Assembly (NCBI GenBank): GCA_030729785.1
Contig: JANQWS010000032.1
Coordinates: 1-64,000, forward strand
Origin: Algoriphagus sp.
Lineage (GTDB): Bacteria; Bacteroidota; Bacteroidia; Cytophagales; Cyclobacteriaceae
Direction: 5' to 3'
Length of the DNA stretch: 64,000 nucleotides
The notes beneath the pieces are model-generated. The model worked only from the letters and a program-made list of their open reading frames with translations, ran no database searches and was not told where the DNA came from. The stretch's first letter is position 1. Each line of letters opens with the position of its first letter. The position numbers were made by a program, and so were the translations under genes. Positions 1-8,785 of this stretch are shown here, in pieces.

Positions 1-399
1 TAGTTATTGAGGGGATTTTTTTGATATAAGGCAGTCCAGGGATTAGTTGGGACTAGGTAATTAATTTTTATGATTATCCCCTTTGTCACCAGTAACCAAA
101 TAAAATAAGGTTTGAGATTCAATTAGGTGAGCTGTGGACCGTTGACTGTGGACTGTCAACGATTATCCGCATGTTTTAAATAGGGGAGCTGAGCTACTGG
201 CATGATTGCGGATAATCCTCTTAATTTTACCACCAAAGAGGAAAAACACTCCCCTTATTAAATTTTAGCTATCGGATTCATTTGGTTTGGATGCTAACAG
301 GCAGTGCAAGTGGACTGCCTTCCAGCTGTACTTTCCTCTAGTATTGATTTTGGCTGTTGATCCTTTCGTTTGGGAGTACTAGTAGAATAATCGACCTAA
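1..399. other. Gene-free leader region of the window
   Basis: No convincing coding sequence is visible here. The stretch holds one interspersed repeat copy (71-218, listed separately) and about 180 bp of AT-rich sequence before the small ORF that begins at 400. I see no RNA gene and no clear terminator. A weak promoter could lie near 380-395, but it does not fit the Bacteroidota consensus well enough to call. Confidence 0.5.
71..218 (+). repeat. Interspersed palindromic element, copy R1
   Basis: About 148 bp bounded by TGATTATCC (71-79) and GCGGATAATC (208-217). Inside it has the conserved left arm (CACCAGTAAC, AAATAAAATAAGGTTTGA, TTCAATTAGGTGAGCTGTGGAC), a short core with the inverted pair GTTGAC/GTCAAC (141-160), and a second box GATTATCCGCA (161-171). 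That box pairs with the right end to form a roughly 57-bp imperfect palindrome. The other copies are at 22526, 41775, 48492, 48931, 51144 and 52662. Confidence 0.85.
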
Positions 400-522
400 A
401 TGAAAAAAGTTATTTTACTAATTCATGTAGTCATTGTGGCGGCTCTTTTCAGATTAGGAGTAGGTCTGAATAGCGATCAAACAATCCTTGTATTTTTAAG
501 GAACCTTGGTACATTTACATGA
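400..522 (+). CDS. Possible 40-aa membrane peptide upstream of a membrane protein
   Basis: A 40-codon reading frame starts MKKVILLIHVVIVAAL and ends in a TGA that overlaps the first candidate ATG of the next gene as ATGA (519-522), an arrangement typical of translational coupling. The N-terminal half is a single hydrophobic helix after two lysines, so it could be a small inner-membrane peptide or a signal-like leader. I recognise no family. The alternative is that it is untranslated leader and the next gene starts at ATG 534. Only the ATGA overlap and the plausible membrane helix support it. Confidence 0.35.
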   Translation: MKKVILLIHVVIVAALFRLGVGLNSDQTILVFLRNLGTFT

Positions 523-1391
523 TTATCAGGTATATGAACTCTCTCCTTTCTTTCCATTTTCGTGCCTTCGATTGGCTAGACCAGCACTGGGAAAGTCCAA
601 GGAGTACGCGCTGGATTAGTAATCTGGTCGTTATTTTTTTTATTCTAGGCTCTGTGGTGCCCCTACTTATTTTCTTAAACATACCTATTCCTTTCCCTTC
701 TCTTTCTCCTTTTTTTGCCGTTGAAATTGCATTCACCATTTTATTAGTTTTTGAGATTTTAGGCCTGATTTTCTTGCTTCCTAAGTCGGTGGCTGACTCC
801 ATCGGCAAACAGTTTGAAATCATATCCCTGCTTCTCCTTCGGGATGCATTTAAGGAGTTTGGCCACTACATGGGGGAGCTCAATTGGGATCCAAAACTCT
901 TACTTGAACTCTTGCCGATGGTGGCAGATGGCTTTGGTGCTGTACTTATTTTTGGAATGACCGCCCTCTTTTACCGGACTCAAAAACATCAAAAAATCAC
1001 GCAGAGCAATGAGGAGCAATCGGAATTCATTGGGGTTAAAAAGATTTTATCTCTTTACCTTGCATTGGTGTTTTTCTTGATAATCCTACTAGACATTACT
1101 CGCGCATGGGAAACTGGCGTGGTCAGTTTTAGTATCCAATCATTTTACACACTGTTGATTTTTACAGATATCTTTATCTTGATATTTTCCTTGCGCTATT
1201 CAAGCAAATACTACAACCTGTTTCGGTATTCTTCCTTTGCCCTAGCAACACTCTTTCTTCGTTTGACCATCTCTGCTCCAGCCTATTACAATGTGCTATT
1301 GGCAGTGATTGCCGGTGGACTTGTGCTGGGCGTGACTGCTATTTATAATGGACTTTTGCTTAAGGATAATTCTACCAAACCCTTGGCTTAA
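519..1391 (+). CDS. Polytopic membrane protein of unknown function
   Basis: A 290-aa protein with about six or seven hydrophobic segments (near residues 32-57, 66-88, 128-150, 172-194, 205-228 and 238-280) and short polar loops, so it is an integral inner-membrane protein. I recognise no catalytic motif or family. Two starts are possible: ATG 519, which overlaps the stop of the 40-aa frame, or ATG 534 (MNSLLSF), which has an AGG about 8 bases upstream. The acidic and basic residues in the segment after residue 105 (RDAFKEFGHYMGE) may face the cytoplasm. No neighbour hints at a role; the next gene is 129 bp downstream and may be expressed separately. Confidence 0.8.
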   Translation: MIIRYMNSLLSFHFRAFDWLDQHWESPRSTRWISNLVVIFFILGSVVPLLIFLNIPIPFPSLSPFFAVEIAFTILLVFEILGLIFLLPKSVADSIGKQFEIISLLLLRDAFKEFGHYMGELNWDPKLLLELLPMVADGFGAVLIFGMTALFYRTQKHQKITQSNEEQSEFIGVKKILSLYLALVFFLIILLDITRAWETGVVSFSIQSFYTLLIFTDIFILIFSLRYSSKYYNLFRYSSFALATLFLRLTISAPAYYNVLLAVIAGGLVLGVTAIYNGLLLKDNSTKPLA

Positions 1392-1519
1392 TCGATTGCT
1401 TCTTTTTTAGCTCAATTCCATGAGCTGAGGTGGTCATTCCCTAGTTTTTTCTTTGTCCTTTTATTTTTACTTCCAGAATTTACTTCCCTATTTTGAGCCA
1501 AAGTTTTTAAAGAAGTTCA

Positions 1520-2665
1520 ATGTCGGAAAACCACAACTGGGAAGTGATTGTAATTGGCTCGGGCCCTGCCGGGGCAATGGCTGCATACGAACTTGCAAAA
1601 GCAGGTAAGAGAGTGGCTATTATTGAAAAAGAAACCTTACCGAGGTACAAAACCTGCGGTGGAGGCTTGGTTTTTCGTGGGAGGGAACTCCTTCCTGTCT
1701 CTGTACAATCAGCAGTCGAGAAAGAGTTTGATTCCTTAGCTGTTTATTTTGACAAGCATCCACAACCTTTTACCGCAAAGCGCAATTTCCCCATACTAAG
1801 CATGGTTATGCGGGACCAATTTGATCATTTACTTATTCAAGAGGCCGTCAAACTTGGGGCAGTACTTCTTGAGGGACAGTCCCTGCAGCATCTTGACTTT
1901 GAATCCGAAATACAAGTCCAAACTCAAGACCATACTTATTCCACTCGGTATGTAGTGGCTGCCGATGGAGTCCTTGGTCCTACCGCCAAACTCGCAGGAT
2001 GGAAAGAAACGCGTAAGTTGATTCCCGCCTTGGAATACGAAGTAGGTGTGGAGCCAACTGTTTTTGAACGCCTCTCCAAAGAAGCACGTTTTGACATTGA
2101 TGCCATCCCACAAGGGTATGGCTGGTGCTTCCCAAAGGCCAATCACTTGTCCATTGGGGTAGGCTTGTTTGCTCCCAAGAAAATTCAACTTCGCGATTAC
2201 TACAAGGCCTACCTCCACAAACTAGGTGTTGAATCAACTACTTTCGAACAAGCTCATGGCTTTCAAATACCTGTTAGTGCTCGAAAGGACGGCTTTGCTA
2301 AAAAAGGAGTGTTCCTTACGGGGGATTCTGCTGGGTTCGCTGATCCCCTTACTGCAGAAGGCTTGACCAATTCTATTTATTCGGGGATTCTTGCCGGACA
2401 AAGCATCGCTCAACAGTTTGAAGACCCTGAGAAAGCGGCTGAGACCTACCATGCAGCCCTAGAAGAGCGCTTACTTCCGGAATTGCGATTTAGCGAAGTG
2501 ATGGCTTCCTTTTTTTATTTTATGCCTTCCGCACGAAATTTATTGATGGGTAAGTACGGTCAGCGGGCTTGTGAGGTACTCACAGATGTATTTACTGGGC
2601 AACTCGTATTGAGTCGGGAGTTGAAGCAGCGCGCTTTGAAAAAATTCGGAATAGGTGGTTTCTAA
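1520..2665 (+). CDS. Geranylgeranyl reductase family FAD-dependent oxidoreductase
   Basis: A 381-aa flavoprotein of the geranylgeranyl reductase/lycopene cyclase-like p-cresol hydroxylase-fold group, which reduces isoprenoid double bonds in lipids or quinones. Residues 9-40 form a Rossmann dinucleotide site (VIVIGSGPAGAMAAYELAKA). Next comes RYKTCGGGLV, with the conserved Cys-Gly-Gly that is typical of this family. The second FAD motif is FLTGDSAGFADPLTAEGL near residues 265-282. Length matches the family. No signal peptide is present, so it should act at the cytoplasmic face of the membrane. The substrate cannot be read from sequence; menaquinone side-chain or archaeal-like lipid reduction are family possibilities only. 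The gene stands alone between a membrane protein and an ICMT-like gene. Confidence 0.85.
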   Translation: MSENHNWEVIVIGSGPAGAMAAYELAKAGKRVAIIEKETLPRYKTCGGGLVFRGRELLPVSVQSAVEKEFDSLAVYFDKHPQPFTAKRNFPILSMVMRDQFDHLLIQEAVKLGAVLLEGQSLQHLDFESEIQVQTQDHTYSTRYVVAADGVLGPTAKLAGWKETRKLIPALEYEVGVEPTVFERLSKEARFDIDAIPQGYGWCFPKANHLSIGVGLFAPKKIQLRDYYKAYLHKLGVESTTFEQAHGFQIPVSARKDGFAKKGVFLTGDSAGFADPLTAEGLTNSIYSGILAGQSIAQQFEDPEKAAETYHAALEERLLPELRFSEVMASFFYFMPSARNLLMGKYGQRACEVLTDVFTGQLVLSRELKQRALKKFGIGGF

Positions 2666-2783
2666 CTAGTTCTGTACTAGCAAACAAATTTTTTGCATCA
2701 ATGCATTAACATTAATTTAATTTTATTTTAATGCTAAATTAATTTAACTAGTATTGGATCGGTGTTTGTAAAAATGCCGAATT

Positions 2784-2805
2784 AATCCAATGGTCCCATT
2801 GGATT
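2784..2805. promoter_or_regulatory. Perfect 9-bp inverted repeat
   Basis: AATCCAATG (2784-2792), four bases, then CATTGGATT (2797-2805): a perfect inverted repeat in the 217-bp gap before the methyltransferase-like gene. It is not followed by a T-run, so an operator or 5' leader hairpin is more likely than a terminator. A looser AT-rich inverted repeat (GCATTAA 2703, TTAATGC 2728) lies just after the flavoprotein gene. Confidence 0.4.
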
Positions 2806-2882
2806 CAATTAGTTTACGTTGATTTGTGCCCAAGTAGTCACCCACTACAATCTTGGGATATTCACCTTCTCAATACTAAAGT

Positions 2883-3638
2883 ATGGCATTACAAGAAGAA
2901 TTTGAATCTCATGGCAATTGGCTATTTCGGTACCGAAGTTACCTGCCCCTAGTTATTATTTTGATCGGCTGGGCTAGGTACTTAAGGCGAATTCTCCATC
3001 CCGAAGAATTCCCTTTGTTTTTTCCCGAGTTTGAGTCAATGTATTTCGCTGTAGGGATTGGGGTTGGTCTTCTAGGTTTGTTAGTTAGGGTATATACGGT
3101 AGGCTATTCTCCTCGCAATACCTCAGGGAGGAATACCAAAGAAGGACAGGTAGCAGATACCTTGAATCAAACAGGGATCTATTCCTTGGTTAGGCATCCC
3201 CTCTATGTGGGTAATTTTTTGATGTGGTTGGGTCCCGCATTGGTCACAGTAGATCTTTGGTTTATCATCTCTTTTTGCCTACTATACTGGGTGTATTACG
3301 AGCGTATCATGTACGCTGAGGAACAGTTTCTTCGCAGAAAATTTGGGAACGAATACTTAGTTTGGAGTGCTAAAGTTCCTGCTTTTTTACCCAATCTCCG
3401 CAAGTTTACTCCCCCTCAAATCTCTTTCAGTTGGAAAAAAGTTTTCAAAAAAGAAAAGAACGGTTTATCGGCTTTATTCTTGATTTTCTTTTTGTTTGAT
3501 GCATCGGTACTCTTTTTGAATCCTGCACACGTGCCGAGTACCACCCTTACCATCCTCTGCGTGGGCTGTGGTTTTTTGTACCTAGTTTTGAAAATCCTAA
3601 AAACAAAAACCTCCCTTTTGGCAGAGGTAGATCGGTGA
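2883..3638 (+). CDS. Isoprenylcysteine carboxyl methyltransferase-like membrane protein
   Basis: A 251-aa integral membrane protein. Residues 95-165 carry the ICMT/PEMT-type signature: a conserved LVRHPLYVGNFLMW block and then a YERIMYAEEQFLRRKFGNEY block ending in VPAFLP. Such proteins methylate lipids or small molecules with S-adenosylmethionine bound at the cytoplasmic side. Hydrophobic segments lie before and inside the signature, and two extra helices (about 195-212 and 222-240) extend the C-terminus beyond a minimal 190-200-aa family member. The substrate is unknown; true prenylated proteins are not expected in bacteria. It sits after a prenyl-reductase-type gene, but 217 bp of spacing argues for separate transcription. 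Confidence 0.75.
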   Translation: MALQEEFESHGNWLFRYRSYLPLVIILIGWARYLRRILHPEEFPLFFPEFESMYFAVGIGVGLLGLLVRVYTVGYSPRNTSGRNTKEGQVADTLNQTGIYSLVRHPLYVGNFLMWLGPALVTVDLWFIISFCLLYWVYYERIMYAEEQFLRRKFGNEYLVWSAKVPAFLPNLRKFTPPQISFSWKKVFKKEKNGLSALFLIFFLFDASVLFLNPAHVPSTTLTILCVGCGFLYLVLKILKTKTSLLAEVDR

Positions 3639-3715
3639 TCTTTTAATAACACTCTGTTAAAAATTAGAGTAACTCAAGCGCGTAAGATTAAAAAATAATC
3701 CCCTTAAATTGGGGT

Positions 3716-4621
3716 ATGAAAACTTACCTCTCACACGTTTTTATTTTCCTTTCGCTGTTTTGTCAAAGTTGTGTAGAAGGAAATACACAAGTTCAAGATG
3801 ACAATGCCCAAGATGCATCCAAAGGGGATTCCATTTTTTTAGCGGGTATTCCTCAGGGTAAATTGACTAACCCCCTTCTCGAAGAGGTGAGTGGGCTAGT
3901 GGTGTCTAGTCAATACCCCAATCGGATGTACGTCCAAACAGATAGTGGGGGAGAAGCAGCCGTCTATGCTTTGGATACACTAGGAAATGAACTCGGAAAG
4001 ATCGCTTTAGCGGGACTAAGTAATCGGGATTGGGAAGACCTGGCAATCGGCCCAGGCCCAAATGGGACTCATTACATCTACCTTGCAGATATTGGGGACA
4101 ATGATGCAAAATACCCAGAAGTGTATTTGTATCGCTTTTTAGAGCCAGCAGGCTTCCAAGAAATTGTGAGTCAGGATATTCAAGCAGCAAAGCTGAACTA
4201 CCAAGGTGGACCAAGGGATGCGGAAACTTTCCTAGTGGATCCGATTTCGGGTGAACTCTTTATTATATCCAAACGGGAGCAAAAAAATGCCTTGTACCGT
4301 GTACCTGCAGATGCTTTTGAAAAAGGAGAAGCATTACTAGAAAAATCACAGGAATTTAATTTTACCAGCTCGGTAGGGGGTGATATTTCAAAAGATGGTA
4401 GACAAATTTTAATCAAAAACTACTTGGAGGTGTTCTATTGGACTAGGTTGCCCAATCAGTCTATCTCTGAAGCCCTACAATCTCTTCCTCGCCGACTGCC
4501 TTACCAGCCAGAGCCTCAAGGAGAGGCTATTGGATTTAATTTAAAAGGGGATGCCTACTTTACGATTAGCGAAAAGCGCAACGGGATTGTTCCTACGCTT
4601 TACCGCTACCCAAAGAAATAA
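3716..4621 (+). CDS. Secreted beta-propeller-like lipoprotein
   Basis: A 301-aa protein with an N-terminal hydrophobic signal and cysteines at 16 and 19 (FCQSC), consistent with a relaxed Bacteroidota lipoprotein site at C19, so it is probably anchored in a membrane and faces the periplasm or the outside. The mature part has repeated strand motifs with DSGGEAAVYALD, DWEDLAIGP, YIYLADIGDND and GGPRDAETF, a pattern of calcium-binding propeller blades (resembling secreted esterase-like/phytase-like propellers). No catalytic residue can be assigned with confidence. It is convergent with purB, with only about 47 bp between the stops and no strong terminator visible. Confidence 0.7.
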   Translation: MKTYLSHVFIFLSLFCQSCVEGNTQVQDDNAQDASKGDSIFLAGIPQGKLTNPLLEEVSGLVVSSQYPNRMYVQTDSGGEAAVYALDTLGNELGKIALAGLSNRDWEDLAIGPGPNGTHYIYLADIGDNDAKYPEVYLYRFLEPAGFQEIVSQDIQAAKLNYQGGPRDAETFLVDPISGELFIISKREQKNALYRVPADAFEKGEALLEKSQEFNFTSSVGGDISKDGRQILIKNYLEVFYWTRLPNQSISEALQSLPRRLPYQPEPQGEAIGFNLKGDAYFTISEKRNGIVPTLYRYPKK

Positions 4622-4668
4622 GTTGGTTTAGAAGTTTAGCCAGGTCTACCTCCATTGATTGAATTTCT

Positions 4669-6012
4669 TCAAATGCCGGTATAGGTGAATGGGGTAATCG
4701 CCTTTAGTTCTTCCTGGAGTGAATTTGAAATAGGCAATCCCTCGATAAACTCTGCCAGCGAAGCCTGCGTAATTTTGGCATGCGTGCGGGTAAGGTCTCG
4801 CAACGCTTCATAAGGCTTCGGGTAGCCTTCTCTTCTCAAAATGGTCTGTATGGCCTCTGCCACTACCGCCCAGTTGTCCTCGAGGTCGGCATCGATTGCA
4901 GCCCGGTTGAGCTCCAACTTGCCCAGCCCTTTTTGCAAGGACTCGAATGAAATCAGCATGTGAGCCAAGGGAACCCCAATAACTCGCAATACGGTGCTGT
5001 CGGTCAGATCTCGCTGCAGCCTAGAAATGGGTAGCTTAGCGGCCAGGTGCTCCAAGAGCGCATTGGCGATACCTAAGTTGCCTTCTGCATTTTCAAAATC
5101 GATGGGATTGACCTTGTGTGGCATGGCGGAGGAACCCACTTCTCCGGCTTTGATTTTTTGCTTGAAGTAATTCATCGCCACGTATTGCCATACATCCTTG
5201 GACAGGTCAAGCAAGATGGTATTGATTCGCTTTAGCCCATCAAAAATAGCAGCCATATGGTCGTAATGCTCGATCTGTGTGGTAGGATAGGAGCGGGTAA
5301 GCCCAAGCGTATGCTCTACAAATTGCTTCGCAAAACCATTCCAATCGATTTGAGGATAGGCTATGTGATGCGCATTTAGATTTCCCGTTGCTCCACCAAA
5401 TTTGGCAGCATAAGGAACTTGTGCAAGAAGGTTCAATTGATTTTGAAGACGAATCACAAAAACCTGAATCTCTTTACCCAATCGAGTAGGGGAAGCCGGT
5501 TGCCCGTGGGTTTTGGCTAGCATCGGGATATGGTCCCATTCGGTAGCAAGGGTAGCCAACTGTGATAGGATTGCATCAATTTGAGGCAGGATTACTTTTT
5601 CCAAGCCCTGCTTTAGCATCAAGGGCGTTGCGGTATTGTTGATGTCCTGTGAGGTGAGTCCAAAGTGGATAAATTCCTTGTATTCTTCTAGTCCCAAGGA
5701 ATCGAATTTCTCCTTCAAGAAGTATTCGACTGCTTTCACGTCGTGGTTGGTGGTGCGCTCTGCGGTTTTGATCCATTCTGCATCTTCCAGCGAAAAGTCA
5801 GTCACCCAGCTTCGAAGTTTTGGAAATAGCGTCTGATCAAAAGTGGAGAGTTGAGGGAGCGGTAGCTCGCAAAGTGAGATAAAATAGTCCACCTCCACTT
5901 GTACCCGATACTTGATCAAGGCAAATTCAGAGAAATACGCACGAAGTGGGGCAGTTTTAGCTGCATAACGTCCATCCACGGAGGATACTGCAGTTAGGGC
6001 ATTTAATTCCAT
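4669..6012 (-). CDS. purB: Adenylosuccinate lyase
   Basis: A 447-aa enzyme of the fumarase/aspartase superfamily. It cleaves SAICAR to AICAR and adenylosuccinate to AMP, each releasing fumarate, so it acts twice in purine synthesis, in the cytosol. The superfamily signature GSSAMPHKVNP sits at residues 293-303. The conserved KTHGQPASPT block (about 167-176) carries a catalytic His, and TTNHDVKAVEYF (88-98) gives the substrate-binding His region. Length and N-terminus (LTAVSSVDGRYA) match bacterial PurB of the E. coli-like clade. The ATG at 6010-6012 lies about 45 nt below a good promoter on this strand (6063-6070). It is divergent from the reductase gene at 6224. Confidence 0.95.
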   Translation of the reverse strand: MELNALTAVSSVDGRYAAKTAPLRAYFSEFALIKYRVQVEVDYFISLCELPLPQLSTFDQTLFPKLRSWVTDFSLEDAEWIKTAERTTNHDVKAVEYFLKEKFDSLGLEEYKEFIHFGLTSQDINNTATPLMLKQGLEKVILPQIDAILSQLATLATEWDHIPMLAKTHGQPASPTRLGKEIQVFVIRLQNQLNLLAQVPYAAKFGGATGNLNAHHIAYPQIDWNGFAKQFVEHTLGLTRSYPTTQIEHYDHMAAIFDGLKRINTILLDLSKDVWQYVAMNYFKQKIKAGEVGSSAMPHKVNPIDFENAEGNLGIANALLEHLAAKLPISRLQRDLTDSTVLRVIGVPLAHMLISFESLQKGLGKLELNRAAIDADLEDNWAVVAEAIQTILRREGYPKPYEALRDLTRTHAKITQASLAEFIEGLPISNSLQEELKAITPFTYTGI

Positions 6013-6062
6013 AAGGTCAACTTTGCAAAGCGAAAAAGAGGAAAAGTCCTATTTTTATAGGC

Positions 6063-6070
6063 CAAAGGTA
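6063..6070 (-). promoter_or_regulatory. Promoter -7 element for purB
   Basis: On the minus strand this reads TACCTTTG, a perfect match to the Bacteroidota -7 consensus TAnnTTTG. No clear TTTG is seen 19 bp upstream. It would give a purB leader of roughly 45 nt, which includes a small CCTAT/ATAGG hairpin (6049-6062). Confidence 0.55.
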
Positions 6071-6195
6071 ATCCATTGCCTCCAAAATTTTGCTTACAGA
6101 CTAGGATTTCTCTTCGCTTCCGAAACTTACCCGCAGTTTTTTGGGTTACCCTAACAAATTTACCCCGCCGACACCCATTTTATTTAACGAGGAAT

Positions 6196-6203
6196 TATTT
6201 TTG
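6196..6203 (+). promoter_or_regulatory. Promoter -7 element for the reductase gene
   Basis: TATTTTTG matches the TAnnTTTG consensus, 20 bp before the ATG at 6224, and would give a very short leader of about 14 nt. The -33 region is weak. Confidence 0.45.
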
Positions 6204-6223
6204 CCCAACCCAAACCCGAGATT

Positions 6224-7327
6224 ATGTTCAATTTCTTCAAGAAAAAGACAGAAGAAGCACCCAGTAACGCCTACCTACCCCTTAAGGTGCGCGAGGTAGT
6301 TAAAGAGACTGCTGATACAGTCACTATTTATTTTGAGCAGCCCGAACCCTACCTAGACTACCAGCCGGGGCAGTTTTTAACCCTAGTGATGGAGTTTGGC
6401 GGTAAGGAAGAGCGTCGTTCCTATTCTCTTTGTACCTCTCCCTACGTGGATCCTTTTCCAGGCATCTCGGTAAAGCGGGTTCCTAAGGGGTTATTCTCCA
6501 ACTTTTTGAACGAACGGGTATTTCCAGGCAAAACCATCAACGTGCTCAAGCCTATGGGCACTTTTACCACGACTTTTCACTCCCAAAACCGCCGCCATTT
6601 CTTTCTCATTGCCGGTGGATCGGGCATCACGCCCATCATGGGTATCCTGAAGTCCGTGCTGGTCAACGAGCCCGCTTCCCGCATCACGCTGCTTTATTGC
6701 AGCCGTAGCGAAGAGGAAATCATCTTTGCTGACCAGCTGAAGCAGTTGGAGGCAGCCCATCCGGAGCGACTTACTGTCATCCACGATTTAAGTCAGCCAT
6801 CTGCCTCCTGGGCAGGACTTCGAGGTAGACTCACTGCAGCCACGTTGAAAGATCTTTTTGGCAAGGCTGAAGTAGAACCGGACTACCAAGAAGAATACTT
6901 TATCTGTGGGCCTGATGGGCTTATGCAGACGGCCCAGGAGGTATTGAAAGAGCTGGCCGTGGCCCCAGAGCGAATCCATAGCGAGAGCTTTTACTCTGCT
7001 GCAGCTGCACAGGCTCAGGCCGATGCCAAAGCAGGAGGTATCGCAGGCATCCTTTCACGAGACGTTAGTATTTCATTGGAAGGTGAAACCCACCTCGTGA
7101 CCGTAGGACCTGGAAAAACCATCCTGGAAGCAGGACTTGCTGCTGGATTAAACATGCCTTATAGCTGTCAAAGTGGGCTTTGTACTGCTTGCCGTGGTCG
7201 ATTGAGTGCCGGCGAGGTCAAAATGGACGAAGATGCTGGCTTGAGCGAAAAGGAGATGGCTGATGGCTACGTGCTATGCTGCGTTTCTAGGCCTACATCG
7301 GAGGGTATTCACGTGACTATTGAATAA
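6224..7327 (+). CDS. Ferredoxin-NADP reductase/2Fe-2S flavoprotein (PaaE/PaaK-like)
   Basis: A 367-aa cytosolic electron-transfer protein. It starts with an FNR-type FAD domain (residues 17-115, RRSYSLCTSP at 64-73), followed by an NAD(P)H domain (IAGGSGITPIMGIL at 129-142, CGPDGLM near 228) and a C-terminal plant-type [2Fe-2S] ferredoxin domain with cysteines at 315, 320, 323 and 352 or 353 (C-x4-C-x2-C...C). This order is that of the reductase component of phenylacetyl-CoA epoxidase and related ring-hydroxylating or desaturase systems. No paa oxygenase genes are nearby, so the partner is unknown and a general desaturase or hydroxylase reductase is as likely. The next gene begins within or just after its stop codon. 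Confidence 0.88.
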   Translation: MFNFFKKKTEEAPSNAYLPLKVREVVKETADTVTIYFEQPEPYLDYQPGQFLTLVMEFGGKEERRSYSLCTSPYVDPFPGISVKRVPKGLFSNFLNERVFPGKTINVLKPMGTFTTTFHSQNRRHFFLIAGGSGITPIMGILKSVLVNEPASRITLLYCSRSEEEIIFADQLKQLEAAHPERLTVIHDLSQPSASWAGLRGRLTAATLKDLFGKAEVEPDYQEEYFICGPDGLMQTAQEVLKELAVAPERIHSESFYSAAAAQAQADAKAGGIAGILSRDVSISLEGETHLVTVGPGKTILEAGLAAGLNMPYSCQSGLCTACRGRLSAGEVKMDEDAGLSEKEMADGYVLCCVSRPTSEGIHVTIE

Positions 7328-7334
7328 TTGTGCC

Positions 7335-7826
7335 ATGAATCTTGAAAAATTACGTGCGTCCTATCGTCGTACGGAACAACTTACCCTGCTTCTGCTTCTG
7401 ATTGCATTGCCGTTGTTTGGGGTCATTTACCTGTACGAGCAATCTGGAACATTAGGGGGAAGTTTGCCACAGCTGTCTTTCTCAGGGCAAGTAACGGTAC
7501 TCGGAGCAGGGGGATTGCTTTTGTTGGTTCATTACTTTCTATTTCATCGTCAGATCAAAATTGCATTGCATCAAGAGGAGCTATCCGAAAAAATAGTTAC
7601 CTACTTAGCAGCAACAAAACAGAGATTTTTTCTTTTGATGGGGGTTTCTGTAGCAAGTAGCTTGGGCCTTCTTTTCAGCTCCAATCCTGGTTTTGTGGTT
7701 TTGTTTGCACTTACACTGGTATTTTTTTCTTTAGGTAAGCCTAGTCCCGATCGGATGATGCGTTTGCTCAAGTTGAAAAAACAAGACCGGGAACTTCTTA
7801 TCGAAATTTCCCGGCCTACTAACTAA
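7335..7826 (+). CDS. Small membrane protein, unknown function
   Basis: A 163-aa protein from ATG 7335 (MNLEKLRASYRRTEQL); an in-frame TTG at 7320 overlapping the reductase stop is less likely. It has four hydrophobic helices in two pairs (about 20-40, 55-75, 100-118, 122-140) separated by a charged coiled segment (RQIKIALHQEELSEKIVTYLAATKQRFF). I do not recognise the family. It begins 7 bp after the reductase gene and is clearly in the same transcript. It may anchor or regulate an electron-transfer partner, but that is inference from position only. Confidence 0.75.
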   Translation: MNLEKLRASYRRTEQLTLLLLLIALPLFGVIYLYEQSGTLGGSLPQLSFSGQVTVLGAGGLLLLVHYFLFHRQIKIALHQEELSEKIVTYLAATKQRFFLLMGVSVASSLGLLFSSNPGFVVLFALTLVFFSLGKPSPDRMMRLLKLKKQDRELLIEISRPTN

Positions 7827-7848
7827 TTTTAGAAACCTTTAATTGCTC

Positions 7849-8775
7849 CTAATTTTCAATGGTAATGTTGCCAGAAGTAATATTTCCTTTAATCCAGGTG
7901 GAGGCATTGTTGTTTAACTCTAACGTCCTGGAGCTGGAAGAATTACCCACGCGAATATTTCCCGAACCTGCTTTTAACGAGTAATTGTATGATCGGAGAT
8001 CTACTTGGGTTTGAACTGTAAAATTTCCTGAGGTGCCTGAAAATTGAGTTGATGGGCCAAAACCTGAATTTATTGCCCGCATATTTCCAGAAGTAAAATA
8101 CAATTGGCCCAACTGCTTGGCATTTTCAATCCGTGCATTGCCGGAAGTTAGTCGCACGTTGAGTTCTCCTTCGATATCCTTGGCATCCAAGGAGCCGCTG
8201 GTGGATTCGTAATTGACTCTTCCGCTGATACGGTCCAAATAAGCATTTCCGGAAGTGAGCCTTGCCTCCACATTGCCGTCAATTTCAGAGGCTCGTAAAG
8301 TGCCAGACGTAGAGTTCAACTTGAGATCTCCTTTGATTTGACTAGCTGTGACCGTGCCTGAAGTAAGCTGCAAGGTGGTGTTTTTACCAACGAGGTTGCT
8401 CAAGCTGATTTTCCCAGAAGATCCTCTTACACTGATTTGCATGGATTTAGGACCTGTGATTTTGAGGTAACCCTTGTTTTTACTATTCCAGTTGTACTTT
8501 TCACCGCTTCTCTTGTAGCTTACTTTGAGTACATCTCCTAGTGTCACAAATACGATGTCTTGATCAGTTACATTTGAAGCCAAATACGCTTCTACGGATA
8601 CTTCCATTTCATCACCACCCTGGTAACTTACCTCTAGCCAGCCGCTTTCTACCTCGATCTGCTTGATGTTGGGGTATTTTTTGGTGGTGTTTACCAGTAC
8701 ATTTTGTGCCGCAACCCAAGTCGTGGAGACCAGTAGGAGCAAGGCAACTAGACCTAAACGTGTGTAATTTTTCAT
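7849..8775 (-). CDS. GIN-domain (DUF4097-type) secreted beta-helix protein
   Basis: A 308-aa secreted protein with a cleavable signal (residues 1-23, ending in WVAAQ). The mature part is a repetitive right-handed beta-solenoid: about ten short rungs carry LTSGN, STSGS or TSGT motifs, each ending in a hydrophobic strand such as ARIENA or TASQIKG. These are the hallmarks of the putative auto-transporter adhesin head GIN/DUF4097 family, common in Bacteroidota. The role is unclear; in other bacteria the family is linked to envelope sensing or adhesion. It is last in the operon sigma (11213) - anti-sigma - barrel-like protein - this gene, and so probably belongs to that sigma factor's envelope response. 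Confidence 0.8.
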   Translation of the reverse strand: MKNYTRLGLVALLLLVSTTWVAAQNVLVNTTKKYPNIKQIEVESGWLEVSYQGGDEMEVSVEAYLASNVTDQDIVFVTLGDVLKVSYKRSGEKYNWNSKNKGYLKITGPKSMQISVRGSSGKISLSNLVGKNTTLQLTSGTVTASQIKGDLKLNSTSGTLRASEIDGNVEARLTSGNAYLDRISGRVNYESTSGSLDAKDIEGELNVRLTSGNARIENAKQLGQLYFTSGNMRAINSGFGPSTQFSGTSGNFTVQTQVDLRSYNYSLKAGSGNIRVGNSSSSRTLELNNNASTWIKGNITSGNITIEN

Positions 8776-8785
8776 AATCTTAGGT

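Noticed and set aside
4622-4668. Terminator between the propeller lipoprotein and purB
   Set aside because: The 47-bp gap has no hairpin with a T-run; ends may be handled by another mechanism.
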